64,000 nt of DNA, from positions 57,611,532-57,675,531 of the forward strand of contig NC_057861.1 of NCBI RefSeq assembly GCF_019393635.1. Direction: 5' to 3'. Both the position numbers and the translations under genes were made by a program. This DNA is from Dromiciops gliroides (taxonomy: Eukaryota > Chordata > Mammalia > Microbiotheria > Microbiotheriidae). This document shows, in pieces, positions 32,501 through 56,924 of this stretch; the first letter of the stretch is position 1; each line of letters opens with the position of its first letter. The notes beneath the pieces are model-generated. The model was not told the origin of the DNA. It made no database searches and saw only the letters and a program-made list of their open reading frames with translations.

Positions 32501-35500
32501 CTCTGCTCTTTGTTCCAAGGCCCCTGACACCTGACATTCCATGTCCTTTTCTGCAGGTGAGGGAGTTGGAGTAGGAGTGAGCAGAGGTCACACAGGAGAG
32601 CTCCCTTCCCTGGAAGCCATGGAGAGACTTGGTAAACGTAAGAAAACCTAGCTCAGGAGATCTCAGCAGCTGGTCAAGTCGGCTCCAGGAATTCCAAGCT
32701 TTCCTGAACAACTTGGTGGCCAAAGAACTATGCAGAGATCCACAAGGATCAAATAAAGCTTCAGTCATCTTTGTGGCATCCGCACTGTGGTTTAGGGGGG
32801 AAATAACCCAGTGAAAGTGGCAAGGAAGCCTGCTTCCAGGCTATTAGAAACCTTCACCTCTGGCCATTAAGGTTTATAGTGGGGACCAATTCTTAGCCAC
32901 AACTAACCTGCCAACTTTCTTTTCTAGAAGAGGGCTGGATACTACTTCCCAGCAGAGTCTGGAAGAGTCCCTTCTCTGGAAACAGTGGTACTACTATGAA
33001 AAGAGGCCTGGGCTCTGGTAGCAGTTTCCTATAAGACCTAGATCAAGTCCCTTCCCTTCCCTGGGTCTCTGTTTCCCTATTTATAAAATGAAGGGATTGG
33101 ACTAGCGCTATCTAAGACCTAGTCTAGCTCCAAGTATCTGAACACCATGTTTGTGCTGTCTGCAGGACAAAGCCACGCCCAGGGCAGGCTCCTAGGATTC
33201 CCCAAGTCAGTCCCTGGTCCTGAGAGAGACTGAGCCCGGGAAGCAGCTGTGTCAGGAAGCCAGATGGAGCAGCCTCAGGGGACCAGCCACCTAGAACCCA
33301 GGGATAGCACTTACTCGTCCAGGCAGCATCTGCCGAGTCTCTCTCAGCCTTCCCTCACCTCCATCTGGTCATCTCCCTCTTCCTCCTCCATTCACTGTCA
33401 GCCTCCAAAACTAGGGTGCATAGATCACAGACCCCAAAAAGATGATGCTGAAGACAAGATGGTCAAACCCTCAGTGCCTTTGGAACTGACTGGGATATGC
33501 CAAGTTGAAGTTCTCCTACCTAACTTTCAAGAGGTTCCCAAGAGAAAAGTCAAGGCTACTATCAGTGTGGAATGGAAAAAGACAGCTAGGTTCAAACCCA
33601 CTTGGTCCCAAAGGCTTTGGGGCACCTGGGTCCAGCCATGAGCCAAGTCCCCAAGACTCCTTCCCTGTCTCCACTCCAACCCTCCCAAACTAGGAAGAAC
33701 CCTTAGCTCCTGATAGGGAGCCAAGTAAGGCACATGAAATAAAGCGGGGCCCCTTGTAAGGCATGGCCTCTTCTGCCAACTCATCTCCAACTGCTCTGAC
33801 ATATGGAGCTTGTATAGTATAGCAGGGTAGCCTCCCTTCATTCAGGACCCTGGGCTTTGATCCTGTATTTGACCGTCCCTGGGTGATCCGAGGCTCAGCC
33901 ATCCCCTCGGCTCCCTGAGCATCAGTTTGCTCATGTGTAAGACAAGACTTCCATTCCCTCTCTTCTCACGGAGCTGTTGTACAGAAAGTGCTTTGTAGAC
34001 TTTAAAGCATGAACAGAAATAGGAAATGACTATTATCAGAACTGCTCAGATGGGGGTGCTCAAAGGGTTTTTTAGTGGAGAAACAATCTGGGAGCCTTTT
34101 CACGGAGGTTTTCTCCCACAGGTTCCCTTTAAAGCTAAGCAGACTGCCTGTCCCCAACCCCACAACTGAGAGGAAGTGAGCCCAATGAGAGGCTTGTCAA
34201 GTGCCCAGCTAGGTCTAAGTTTACCCATCACCCCAGCAGAGTGAAAAGATTACTGGACCAAGGGTCAGAAGACTTAGGTTCAAAAGCTACTCTTACTACA
34301 GTGTCATCTGTGTGTGTGCACCCGCACTTGTGTGGCAACAGACAAGTCCTTTCCCCTCTCTGGGACTCAGCTGCCTCAGCTGTAAAAGACGTGGGGACCA
34401 GATGATTTGGTTTACTTTTGATTCTCAATTCCATCACTCTAAAATTGAGGAAGGAGGAGGGGGAAGGGAAGGAACTTCACTTGGTCCAGCAGGCCCTTCA
34501 GCTCCCAGAGCAAGGCAGAGTTCTGACTAAAGACATGGTAATGGCCCAGGCTGAGACAACCCAGGGGACCCGAAGGCTGGTCATTTCACCCCATGGAAAG
34601 CAGAGGATCCAGCTGGTGGCAGGTACAGGGCCAGGCCTCTCAGTTCCCCAACTATCTGCCAGCACACACCACTGGGACTCCACCCTGCACCAGAGCTGGG
34701 GTTTAACAGGGCCCAAGAACTGTTGCCCAGAAACTTTTCAAGTACACAGTGACTCAGAAAGAAGCATCCTGAGATGCACCCACAGAGCCAGAAAAGGGTG
34801 GTACCTCCCTCAAGAGTTGAGATCCCAGCAAACAGCCAGGGAACAAATGGAGATAAAGCCCAGAGCTCCCTGCCTCAGAGTCTGTCTTCTAAGGAGAAAA
34901 GTCAGCTGAGATGCAGATGCCCACCTCTCCCCTACCCTTCTATACTCCCCATTCCCAGCTTGCAGAAGGACTGCATGCTTTCAAAGTTCCCTTGAAACTC
35001 AAGGAAGATGGCATAATTCTCCCATCCCTGCCAGCAGGCCTAAGCTACACCACTCCCATCTGTAGCCCCAAAGGAAACTCCAACAGTAATCCCTAGTACC
35101 CACTATCATTCCCATTATCTAGGATTCAGAGCATGTGGCAGCCAACCCTGTCCTAACAGGCAGTGATGGAGGAGGGGACAGAGGCCAAGTGTTTCGGTTC
35201 CAGTCCAAGAGGTGCTTCTTGCAGCCACGACACCTGCTCAGGTGAGAGCCGTGAGACATTTTTCTCTGACTCTCCACAGGCCAGGTGGTTGGGCTCCTGC
35301 TATGGGGACAGAGCCCTCCGATGGCACCACTGTCACTTTAAGGATTCCTACTGTCTTCCCTCTAGCCCCATTACTGGGAAGAGGAGCAGGCAGAAGAGCC
35401 TGAAGGTTTTCCCCAGGGCAGTGACACAGTTTGGAAGGCAAGCCCCAGTTTTGTGGAGAGCCAGTTCTTTTCCCGGGTGCAGTGTGACAAGGCCGGCCAA

Positions 35501-35775
35501 AATCATCCTCACCTGTCTACCTGGCACACACCTGATCCATAATGGGCTTGGCCTAGGCTGCCCAGGGCCTGCTGTCAAGTGAAGCTCCAAAGACCCACAG
35601 AAGAGCCTGTGGCTGTGCACATCCTTAGACAGCAGCACAGCTGAGCTCCCCTGCCCAGAGGGACACTCCATAAAAATGGCCAAAGGAGAGAGATGCCAGA
35701 CAACCAGACAATGCTCAGACTAAACAGCTCCCTCTGTGCCGTGTGTGCTCATCATGCTGCCGATCAAATACTCAA
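29545..35775. other. Intergenic interval between convergent ANO8 and DDA1
   Basis: About 6.2 kb between the two 3' ends. It holds one - strand SINE (31377-31526), a MIR relic (31150-31290) and SINE-tail-like degenerate repeats (31690-31890, 32400-32550). Two + strand AATAAA motifs (32752-32757, 33738-33743) have no recognised gene. ORFs of 130 and 163 codons (33249-33641, 34418-34909) show no family I recognise. 34050-35775 is repeat-poor. Confidence 0.6.
31377..31526 (-). mobile_element. WSINE1/MAR1-type SINE
   Basis: Intergenic. Exact 17-bp TSD AACCCACATGGGTTCTT at 31360-31376 and 31527-31543. Confidence 0.94.
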
Positions 35776-35779
35776 GGTG

Positions 35780-36535
35780 GGATAAGAAATATCCTTTTAT
35801 TTGATTGGAGAAGTTGAACACACCAGTCCTTATTAAAATGATGTGGGGAGGGGGGGAATTTAAAAAAACACAAAAAAACAAAAAAACAAGGAGTTGTTAA
35901 CTCCAGCTTCCTGGAATGGAGGCCCTGCAGGTGGGGCACTCAATACTGCCCAAACACGTGGCCTTTGCCAAGTGCCCAGGGGGCCCAAGAGAAGCCCACA
36001 GTGAGCCTTCTAAACTGACGGACTCCATCAGAGAAGGGCCCAACAGTTTCTGAGGCTGAGGGTGGAGCCTCCTAGGGGCCCTGCCATTGGGAGGTCCCAG
36101 AGGAAGCTTGTGGGTAAGGCCTGGGAGACTCAGGGGAGCACTGTCATCCAACCCCCACCCCCAGACCCTGGGACTAGGCAAGGCCCTGGCCCTAGAGGGG
36201 ACAGACACAGCAGGCTGTGCTTGGCTCCCACCTTTTCCCAGCTACTTCCAAGTTAATTAAGTAACAGATCTAGTAAAACCTGGGGGAAAAAAAAGTGACC
36301 ATGTTTTTTTTTTAAAAGCATCTACCAATGTTACACTACACCATCTGATGACTTGCTTTTGACCATCACTCCATACATTTTACAACATAAATAAAAATTA
36401 CGGAAATAAATACATTGGCTCCTATGAAGTCAGAAGTGGTTTGGGCTGCATAGTGCGGAGGGAAGGGGCTTACACACTGTGATGAAACAAGACAGGAAGC
36501 GCCTGCAGACGAGCTGTCGAGGGAAAGCAAGAGTC
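35780..36535 (-). other. DDA1: DDA1 3'UTR with polyadenylation signal
   Basis: About 750 bases after the TAG. An AATAAA on the - strand occupies 35801-35796; no other - strand AATAAA is seen between it and the stop. The stretch is free of recognised repeats. Confidence 0.65.
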
Positions 36536-48742
<12,207 letters not shown>

Positions 48743-50019
48743 TCAGGATGGGTTAGTTCCCCCAGCAGGGCTCATGCAGATGAAGATCCAATGCTGCCCT
48801 TTGGCGTGGGTGAGAACTGTGATGATTCCATCCCTCCCCAGCAGCCAGGACCCTTCCTTTTTGGCTTAGAATCTTTCCATGAGAGCAGACCCACAAAGGC
48901 CATTCCGTGACCTTCCCATCGACTATTCTTTCCTCCCACCCTGAGCAAAAAAAAGTCATTTGCACCAAGAACAGGATTTATAGTTAGGGGATCTGAGATC
49001 ACCATGGAGAATTTAGAGGTGGGAAAAGGCCAGAGCCAGCAGGGCAAGCAGCAGCTAAAAAGACTGTTCACGGTCCTCTCTCCCCTGATCTCAATCCAGG
49101 GCCCTCTTCTTTTCTTCTCATCCCCATCTTTTTCTGCCCCCTTTCTTCCCTCTCCCTTCTCCTTTCCTATTAGAAAGAGTGTAGGAGTGAAATCCTAAGC
49201 CCGAGGTACAAGGCCTAATTACCACTCATCAGTTTACCTCTCAGGACTATAAACTGGGAATAATACTTGTACTGCCTGCCTCACAGGATGACAGCAAACA
49301 AAGTATTTTGAAAGGTGCTACAGAAATGTTATTATTTCAATTCTCCCTCTGTTTATACCCCAGGATGAGGTGTGCTAAGCTCATTGGCAGTCCTCAGGCT
49401 GCCCAAGTCCCACAGTGGGAGCAAAGACCACACTGTGTGTGGCCTGTAAGCACCATTGGGAACAATGCCCATCCATACTTGGATCATTTGAAGAAGCCCC
49501 CTGAAAAGAAAGTGCCCCTCCCAAAAAAAGCAGACTGCTTTAAGAGTTTCCTAAGTTGCCGTGGCTAAAGTAAATGTTGACCTAGTGATGAGCCTCCCCG
49601 CACTTAACTATTACTTAAATTAATCCTCTGACAACAGACATATTGGTGGTCACCAGGCCTATACACAAAGCCTGCCTCTGTTGGCACAGACTGAACAGCA
49701 TTTGGTGAAAGTCCTGAGAAAAAGTACAGGGCACAAGACCTGTGTTCAAATCCTGGCTCTGTTCCTGACTCCTTAAGTGACCCTGGACAAGTCAGTTTCT
49801 CCGGGCCTTTAACATTTTGATTAGCTGATCTCCAAGGTCTCTTCTAGATCTGTATCATAGGCTTTTAGGAATTACCCCTTTCTATGCCGGGAGTTACCTA
49901 CCTAACCACTGCTCTTATCAACAGGAACTATTGACAGAGGTTACATGGTTGAAACAGTCTTCTGCAACTGCTTTCCCTAGCTCCCAAAAACAACTGGAAA
50001 TTTTATTCCCTCACCTTTT

Positions 50020-50166
50020 TTTTTTTTTTAAGTGAGGCAATTGGGGTTAAGTGACTTGCCCAGGGTCACACAGCTAGTAAGTGTTAAGTGTCTGAGGCTG
50101 GATTTGAACTCAGGTACTCCTGACTCCAGGGCCGGTGCTCTATCTACTGTGCCACCTAGCTGCCCC
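50020..50166 (-). mobile_element. WSINE1/MAR1-type SINE
   Basis: One of only two sense-oriented copies in DDA1. Exact 16-bp TSD TATTCCCTCACCTTTT at 50004-50019 and 50167-50182. Confidence 0.93.
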
Positions 50167-50964
50167 TATTCCCTCACCTTTTTAAGAAGAAAGGAAAAAG
50201 TTTCCTGTTCTAAGAATTTTAGCTTCCAAAGGAGGTTGTGAGAGAGATAAGTCAAAGAGTAGCCAAGGAGAGGGAGCAGACATCATCCTTGCTGACCAGT
50301 TACAGATTATCCTTAGAGAAGATAGCTTGGGAGAAAAGGAGAGACCAAGATACATGCAACTGAATGGTCTCTGATCAGCGTCCAATCATACGGGACAAAC
50401 CACTATCTCCTCCATGTTGTTCAGTGGACGCACTGTGGACAAACACAGAACTGGTCCTTTGCAAAACAGGCAGAGATGCAAGAGCCAAGTTCTCATTTCA
50501 GCTCTGCCACTACTCTAATAAGACACTTAGGTTTTCTGTTTTCTTTTAGCTTACTCCATCCACTACTACCAGGAGCAACCAAGTTGCATAGTGGATGGAA
50601 AGCTGCATTTGGAGCCAGGAAAACTTGAATTTATATCCTGTAGGCCTCAAATTTACTAGCGGTGGCTATTTTCTTCTCAGTTTCCTCAATGCAAAGAGGA
50701 GATAATAACAGAACATACATACCACCTTTGTGGCCACAGGTAAATCACTTCCCCTCTCTGTAAAGAGCAGAGCTGGGGTCTGAAACCTGGTTCTTTGGCT
50801 CACGGCTAAAACTCTTTCCTTTGTACCAAAAATTCAGCTGCTCTCAGGACAGGGCAAAGCAGGTCTCAAGTGACTACTAAGAAAGCTAGCTGGTTCATCA
50901 TTTAGCTTAAGCTACAAATGAGAGACAGAGAAATGAAGGGGCCTTACAGACCATTTAAGAGTGT

Positions 50965-51017
50965 ATGTATGTATACATGTACATGTATACATATGTGTGT
51001 ATGTATGTATGTATTTA
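50965..51017. repeat. GTAT/ACAT microsatellite
   Basis: Mixed GTAT and ACAT units, then interrupted by a SINE insertion. Similar TATG runs occur at 55890-55911 and 56040-56060. Confidence 0.85.
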
Positions 51018-51165
51018 GGGGAAGCTAGGTGGCACAGTGAATAGAGCACCGGGCCTGAATTCAGGAGGACCTGAGTTCAGATCCAGCCTCAGACACTTGA
51101 CACGTACTAGCTGTGTGACCCTGGGCAAGTCACTTAACCCTCACTGCCCTGCTAAAAAAAAAAAT
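51018..51165 (+). mobile_element. WSINE1/MAR1-type SINE
   Basis: Inserted at the end of a GTAT microsatellite. TSD TGTATGTATGTATTTA at 51002-51017 and 51166-51181. Confidence 0.92.
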
Positions 51166-51250
51166 TGTATGTATGTATTTAAAGATGAGGTTTACAGCAC
51201 ATTTTCCTCACCATCACCTTCCTGTGACACAGGGTAAGAGCAAGTACTAT

Positions 51251-51402
51251 TGGGGGCAGCTAGGTGGCACAGTGGATAAAGCACTGATCCAGAATCCAGA
51301 TTCAGGAGGACCTGAGTTCAAATCTGGCCTCAGACACTTGACACTAACTGTGTGACCCTAGGCAAGTCACTTAACCCTCATTGCCCCACCAAAAATATAT
51401 AT
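51251..51402 (+). mobile_element. WSINE1/MAR1-type SINE
   Basis: Has an 11-bp internal duplication (CCAGAATCCAGATTCAG) and lacks the TTACTAG step before CTGTGTGACC. TA-rich tail. Confidence 0.9.
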
Positions 51403-52152
51403 ATATTATTATGCCCATTTTAGAGATGGGGATAAGAGAGATATGGTGACCTGCCTAACCTGGGGTCACAAAGTGTTGGAGAAAGGCCTAGAATCTAGGC
51501 CTCCTGATTATCAGGCCAGTGTTCTTTCCACTCCACCATCCTCGAGATGGTAAAAGGGAGACCCAAAAAGGAGGAAGTGATTTGTTCAGGATCACAGAGT
51601 CAGTGAGTGGCAGGGTTGGGACTATTATTTGGGTCTTTGCATTCTCATGACACAAGGTCCTTTAAGGTAGAAAGAGCCAAGTTCCCTCACCATGGTGTCC
51701 ACAAGGCAGGGCTGCCAGTGGGAGTTCAGCAAAGCCTACAACACAGGGCCTGTTAGGGGAAACATTTTCCATTAAACATTTCCAACACCACCAGTGCTTC
51801 CTAGCATTGGCTTAAATGGGCCTTGTTCCAGAACAAGTATGAGAGGTCTGGAGCTCAGATGCTTACTCACAACAACAGCAGGAACTCCATTAGGCTGGTA
51901 CGTTCAGTTAAATCCCACCATCTGTATTGGAAATGAGGCATCAAGTCTGAGAGGGAAAACCAGGCTTCTGTATACAAAGCCAAGAACAACAGGCTCCAGG
52001 AGCAGAGGATCTTGGTAACAATAAATAGTCACGTTTCTGTAGCTCTTTTTGGTTAGAAAACACTTTGCATATATAATCTTTCTTGACCCTCACAAAAATT
52101 CTAGGAGACAGATGGAACAAGTATCATTATCCCTTTTAAAAAATATGAACAG

Positions 52153-52309
52153 GGGGGCAGCTAGGTGGCACAGTGGATAAAGCACCAGCCCTGGACTCAG
52201 GAGGACCTGAGTTCAAATACGGCCTCAGACACTTGACACTAGCTGTGTGACCCTGGGCAAGTTACTTAATCCCCATAGCCCCGCAAAAAATAAATAAATA
52301 AATAAATAA
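52153..52309 (+). mobile_element. WSINE1/MAR1-type SINE
   Basis: Tail of AAAT units. Flanks AAAATATGAACA and AAAAATGAACAA suggest an imperfect TSD. Confidence 0.9.
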
Positions 52310-52532
52310 AAATGAACAAACTGAGACCCAGGGAGGTAAAATTACTTACCTAAAGTCCCAGTTTTATGTGGAAGAGTCTAATCTGGTGCTTTTCTCATTA
52401 CAATTATTATAGCTCTTCCAGCACAAAAGCCAGGAATAACAGGCACAGGAAGGAGGCTGAAGGGCTTATTCAACCTATTTCAATGGTATAAGTATTGTTT
52501 AAACACCTACTATGTGTAAGATACCTCCTCAT

Positions 52533-52688
52533 TGGGGCCAGCTAGGTGGCGCGGGTAGAGAGAGCACTGGCCCTGGATTCAGGAGGACCTGAGTTCAAAT
52601 TCGACCTCAGACCTTTGACACTTACTATCTGTGTGACTCTGGACAAGTCACTTAACCCCAACTGCCTCAACAACAACAACAACAACAA
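52533..52688 (+). mobile_element. WSINE1/MAR1-type SINE
   Basis: Exact 15-bp TSD AAGATACCTCCTCAT at 52518-52532 and 52689-52703; CAA-repeat tail. Confidence 0.93.
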
Positions 52689-52979
52689 AAGATACCTCCT
52701 CATGAGTTAGATATGGGGGGGGGGCAGTGACTTGCCCAGGGTCACACAGTCGGCTGCCACATCTCAAATACAGTGAAATAGTGGTGACTGTCTTGGTGGC
52801 TCTCAGAAAAAAAAATTAACCTCTCTCACCATACCCTCCACAGAAATGGATTCTAGTTTGGACCTTCTTGTGAAATGACTCAAAAGGGTAAGTCATGCTG
52901 GATGGCTGAGTGGTTGAGGTGGGTGTCTGGCATTCAGCAAAGAGATTATCATCGTGTAATTAAGAGTTGCTCTCAGTAG

Positions 52980-53215
52980 ACAGCAATATTGTTTGATGAG
53001 GAACTGTGAATGACCTGACTATTCTCAATAATACAATGATCCAAGACAATCCCAAAGGACTAGTGAAACATACTATCAACCTCCAAAGAAAGAACTGATA
53101 TTGATGGAACACAGACTGAAGCATGTTAGTTTTCACTTTCATTTTTTTCCTTTATTCAAGCTTCCTTGTACAAAATGACTAATGTGGTAATGTTTTACAT
53201 AATCAAATTTTGAAA
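52980..53215 (+). mobile_element. L1 3'UTR fragment
   Basis: Shares the phrases AATGATCCAAGACAATCCCA and ATGACTAATGTGGTAATG with the other L1 3' ends in the window. Confidence 0.7.
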
Positions 53216-53379
53216 AAGTCACTCTCAGGCAGGGCTCCTACAAAAACCACTGGTAGCTATATCAGAAACTCAGTAACATCGAAGTTGAAAAAGGTCTACT
53301 CTAATCAATGGAGGGAGGCAGAAGTTTCAGGGGATATAGCAAGAAGAACCGTATTTCTTAACCAAAAATTAAACACAAG

Positions 53380-53905
53380 CACTTTTCTTTCATCATCCTA
53401 TTCACCTATAAATGCCACCCTACCCCCACCCCCATTCAATAAACTCCAGTGGGTCCCTATTAGGTCCAGGAGCAAAAATAAATACTTTTATGTGGCTTTT
53501 TTTTGGGGGGGGGGGGGGCAGGGCAATGAGGGTTAAGTGACTTGCCCAGGGTCACACAGCCAGTAAGTGTCAAGTGTCTGAGGCCAGTTTTGAACTTAGG
53601 TCCTCCTGAATCCAGGGCCAGTGCTTCATCCACTGAGCCACCTAGCTGCCCCCTTTTTATGTGGCTTTTAAAGCCCTTTATAACCTGACCTCTTCTAAGA
53701 AAAACTCCTCTCCACACACTCTACAATCCAATGTTACTAGCCTCCTTACCATTTTTTCCACACTATACTCCATCACCTGATACTCCTTTCCAAATCCACA
53801 CATTTTCCAGTAGCTATCTTCTAAGCCTGGAATGCTCTCCCTAGCTTCCTTCAAGTCCTAGCCAAAAGCCTACATTCTATAAGAAGCCTTTCCCCAAAAT
53901 GCTTT
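53380..53905 (+). mobile_element. L2 3' portion with inserted SINE
   Basis: AATAAACTCCAGTGGGTCCC, then TAAAGCCCTTTATAACCTGA after the SINE, then GCCTGGAATGCTCTCCCTAG. Confidence 0.75.
53501..53654 (-). mobile_element. WSINE1/MAR1-type SINE
   Basis: Sense to DDA1, inserted in an L2. Exact 15-bp TSD TTTTATGTGGCTTTT at 53486-53500 and 53655-53669. Confidence 0.93.
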
Positions 53906-55140
53906 AAATCACTATTGATTAGAGAAATGCAAATTAAACAACTCTGAGATACCCACCTCATACCTATCAAATTGGCTAATATGAGGTGTGGGAAAACTAG
54001 AACACTAATGCATTGTTAGTGGAGTTGTGAAATGATACAACCATTTAGGAAAGCAATTTGGAAATGCTTACAGGACTATAAAACTGTGCATACCCTTGAT
54101 CCAGCAATACCACTACCAGATCTATATTCCAAAGAGATCATAAAAAGGAGAAAAGAACCATCATGTACAAAAATACCTACAGCAGCTCTTTTTGGGGTGG
54201 CAAAGAATTGAAAATTGATGGAATGCCCATCATTGGGAAATGGCTGAAGAAGTTGTGGTATATGAATGGAATGAAATACTATTATGCTATAAGAAATGAT
54301 GAGCAGGCTGATTTCAGAAAAATCTGTAAAGACTTATATGAACTGATGCTGAGTGAAGTGAGCAGAACCAGGAAAACATTGTATACCATAACAACAACAC
54401 TGCAATAATAAACTATGATGGACTTAGTTCTCAGCAATACAACGATCCGAGACAATTCCAAAAGACTCATGATCGAAAATGCTCTCCACATCCAGGAAAA
54501 GAACTAGAGAGTCTGAATGCAGATAGCAGTACACTATTTTCATTTTTTTCTTTCTTGTGTTTTTTCCCTTTTGTTCTGATTCTTCTCTCTTTCTTTTTTT
54601 AATAAACATTTTTATTTAAAGTTTTGAGTTCCAAATTCTATCCCTCCTTCCTCCCTGAGGAGGTAAGCAGATGTAGATTATACATTTGCAATTATGTAAA
54701 ATATTACCATATTAGTCATTTTGCATAAGACTTGAATAAAAGAAAAAAATGAAGGAAAGTGAAAAATAGCATGCTTTGGTCTGTGTTCAGTCAATATCAG
54801 TTCTTTCTTTGGAGGTGGATAGTATGTTTCATCATCAGTCCTTTGGGATTGCCTTGGATCACTATGTTGCTGAGAAGAGTTAAGTCATTCACAGTTCTTC
54901 AAACAATAATTCTGTTTGCTCACTCCTCGTTTCATTATACATCAGCTCACACAAGTCTTTCCAAGCCTTTCTGAAATCATCCTGTTTGTCATTTCTTATA
55001 GCACAATAATATTCCATTACATCTGATTCTTCTTTCACAACATGACTGTACTATATAACCTATATCAGATTGCTTGCTGACTTAGGGAAGGAAGGAGGGG
55101 AGGAAAAAAATTGGACTCAAAATCTTACCAAAAAAAATGC
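53906..55140 (+). mobile_element. L1 3' end interrupted by a second L1
   Basis: Begins in ORF2 sequence (GATTAGAGAAATGCAAATTA), runs through the WYMNGMKYYYAIRNDEQ region to the 3'UTR, breaks at 54586, and resumes at 55022 to an A-rich end. Confidence 0.83.
54587..55021 (-). mobile_element. L1 3' end nested inside another L1
   Basis: Opposite orientation to its host. Exact 12-bp TSD TCTGATTCTTCT at 54575-54586 and 55022-55033. Confidence 0.85.
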
Positions 55141-55295
55141 TAGGGGCAGCTAGGTGGTGCAGTGGATAAAGCACCGGCCCTGGATTCAGGAGTACCTGAG
55201 TTCAAATCCGGCCTCAGACACTTAACACTTACTAGCTGTGTGACCGTGGGCACGTCACTTAACCCCAATTGCCTTACCGGAAAAAAAAAAAAATG
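55141..55295 (+). mobile_element. WSINE1/MAR1-type SINE
   Basis: Lies directly at the 3' end of an L1; AAAAAAATGCT occurs on both sides. Confidence 0.91.
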
Positions 55296-55639
55296 CTGAA
55301 TACTATCCAGAAGGTTTCCCTGGTCCCCCTCAATCCTAGCATCTTCCCAATGAGAGTCCCTCCAATCTGTGTTGCATGGGGTGTTTGTTTGTACACAGCA
55401 GTTTACATGCTGCCTCCCCATTAGACCGGGAGCTCCTTGAAAGCAAGGACTGCCTTTCGCCTTTGTATAAAACCAGTCCTTAGCACAGTGCTGGTCATGA
55501 AGCAGACATTTGTTAAATGTTTTCTGACCTGATCTGCCTCTCAGAAATGGGGAGAACACCTGGGCAGAACCTCACCCTTTGTCCTCTCCTCTATGAGCCA
55601 CACCACAGCAAAACTACAATACCCAGGATGCCCCCTACA

Positions 55640-56175
55640 TGTCCTTCTCCAAAAAATCCTGTTCTCTCATCTCTGCGCCTTTGCTCATGCTGTTTCCTTT
55701 ACCTGTAATGCTCTCCCTTCTACATCTCTAAACTCAGAACCTTTTGGAATTCTGCCCAACCTTCAAGGCCTTGCTACTCCATGAATTTTTCCTTATCCCC
55801 CAAATTGGAAATCACCCCTCTCTCCCTTGGACTTCATAAAACAATCTCTCTCTCATATCACGTTTTGTTCTGCATTACAGGTAATGGGTGTATGTATGTA
55901 TGTATGTATGAAGGGGCAGCTAGGTGGCGCAGTGGATAAAGCACTGGCCCTGGATTCAGGAGGACCTGAGTTCAAATCTAACCTCAGACACTTGACACTT
56001 AATTAATCCTCATTGCCCCGCAAAAAAAAAAAAAAATTATGTACGTATGTATGCATGTGTGTGCGTATTGTGAGCTCCTAAGAACAAGAACCATGTCTTC
56101 CTCTCTATCTTCCCCAGAGCTAAGCATAGGTGCTGCATATAGTAGCCACTTAATAAAAGGTTTTACTGAATCTAG
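55640..56175 (+). mobile_element. L2 3' end with inserted SINE
   Basis: TCTGCGCCTTTGCTCATGCT and GTAATGCTCTCCCTTCTACA lead to the L2 end near 56150. The SINE at 55912-56037 interrupts it. Confidence 0.72.
55912..56037 (+). mobile_element. WSINE1/MAR1-type SINE, internally shortened
   Basis: Lacks the CTAGCTGTGTGACCCTGGGC block, so that GACACTTA joins TTAATCC. Inserted in an L2 at a TATG microsatellite. Confidence 0.9.
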
Positions 56176-56924
56176 CTGTCTGCAATAGAGTAATACGTAG
56201 GAAGTTCCTGAGGCAGATTTCAGCACCATGTTACAGATAAACTTCCTAATGACAGCAGTTTCAAGTGAAATGGGTTACCTTGAAAGGTAGTGGGTTTCCT
56301 TCCCATCACTGGAGTTCTTTAGATATAGGAGGGATGACAACTTGTTGGGGAAGCTATGGAAGAGATTCCTGTTCAAGTACAATTAGGTCTTCCAATTCGG
56401 GGAGTCTGTAATTCTATATACCACAAATGATCACAAGGGCAAGAGACCCAGATCTGATCCTCTGGATCCAGAAGGATAGCTGTGATAAATCAATTTCTCA
56501 CAACTGTCATACCTTCTCTCACATGGAAATACATTAGGCTTTGTTGCAGAAACAGCCTTTGCCTGTCCTAGAAGACAAGAATTCCCAGCCTGAAAACATA
56601 ATCTAGATATCACAGGCCTCAATGAGATAGCAAGAGTTCAGTGGCCTTAACAGGAAGCAGGGAATCTTTGATTCCTGTTATCTTGCTTAAAGCAGAAAAC
56701 CACAGCTGACCAAACTTCCAAGACATAATGCTGTCTTGATGGAGCCAAGACAACAACAAAATCATCTGTTTCTAAACTTAAATCCAAGAAAGGACAGTAT
56801 AGTTTTTCAAAGGCTGCTATCTGCAATTCCACTTTGGTACTAGTAATATGGTTTCTTCTAGCACAAAGGACAACAGCCTGCTTTTTCTCACACTGCTGCT
56901 AAAATCATTCCATTCAGAACAGTC

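Noticed and set aside
33249-33641. 130-codon + strand frame, with similar ones at 34418-34909 and 35163-35582
   Set aside because: No recognised family, no clear splice or promoter context, and lengths that chance can give in GC-moderate DNA. Kept only as part of an intergenic finding.
51680-51710. ATG followed by GTGAGG on the - strand as the missing DDA1 first exon
   Set aside because: The split would fit ATG then GCA, but the surroundings are repeat-like and not CpG-rich, and nothing resembles a promoter.
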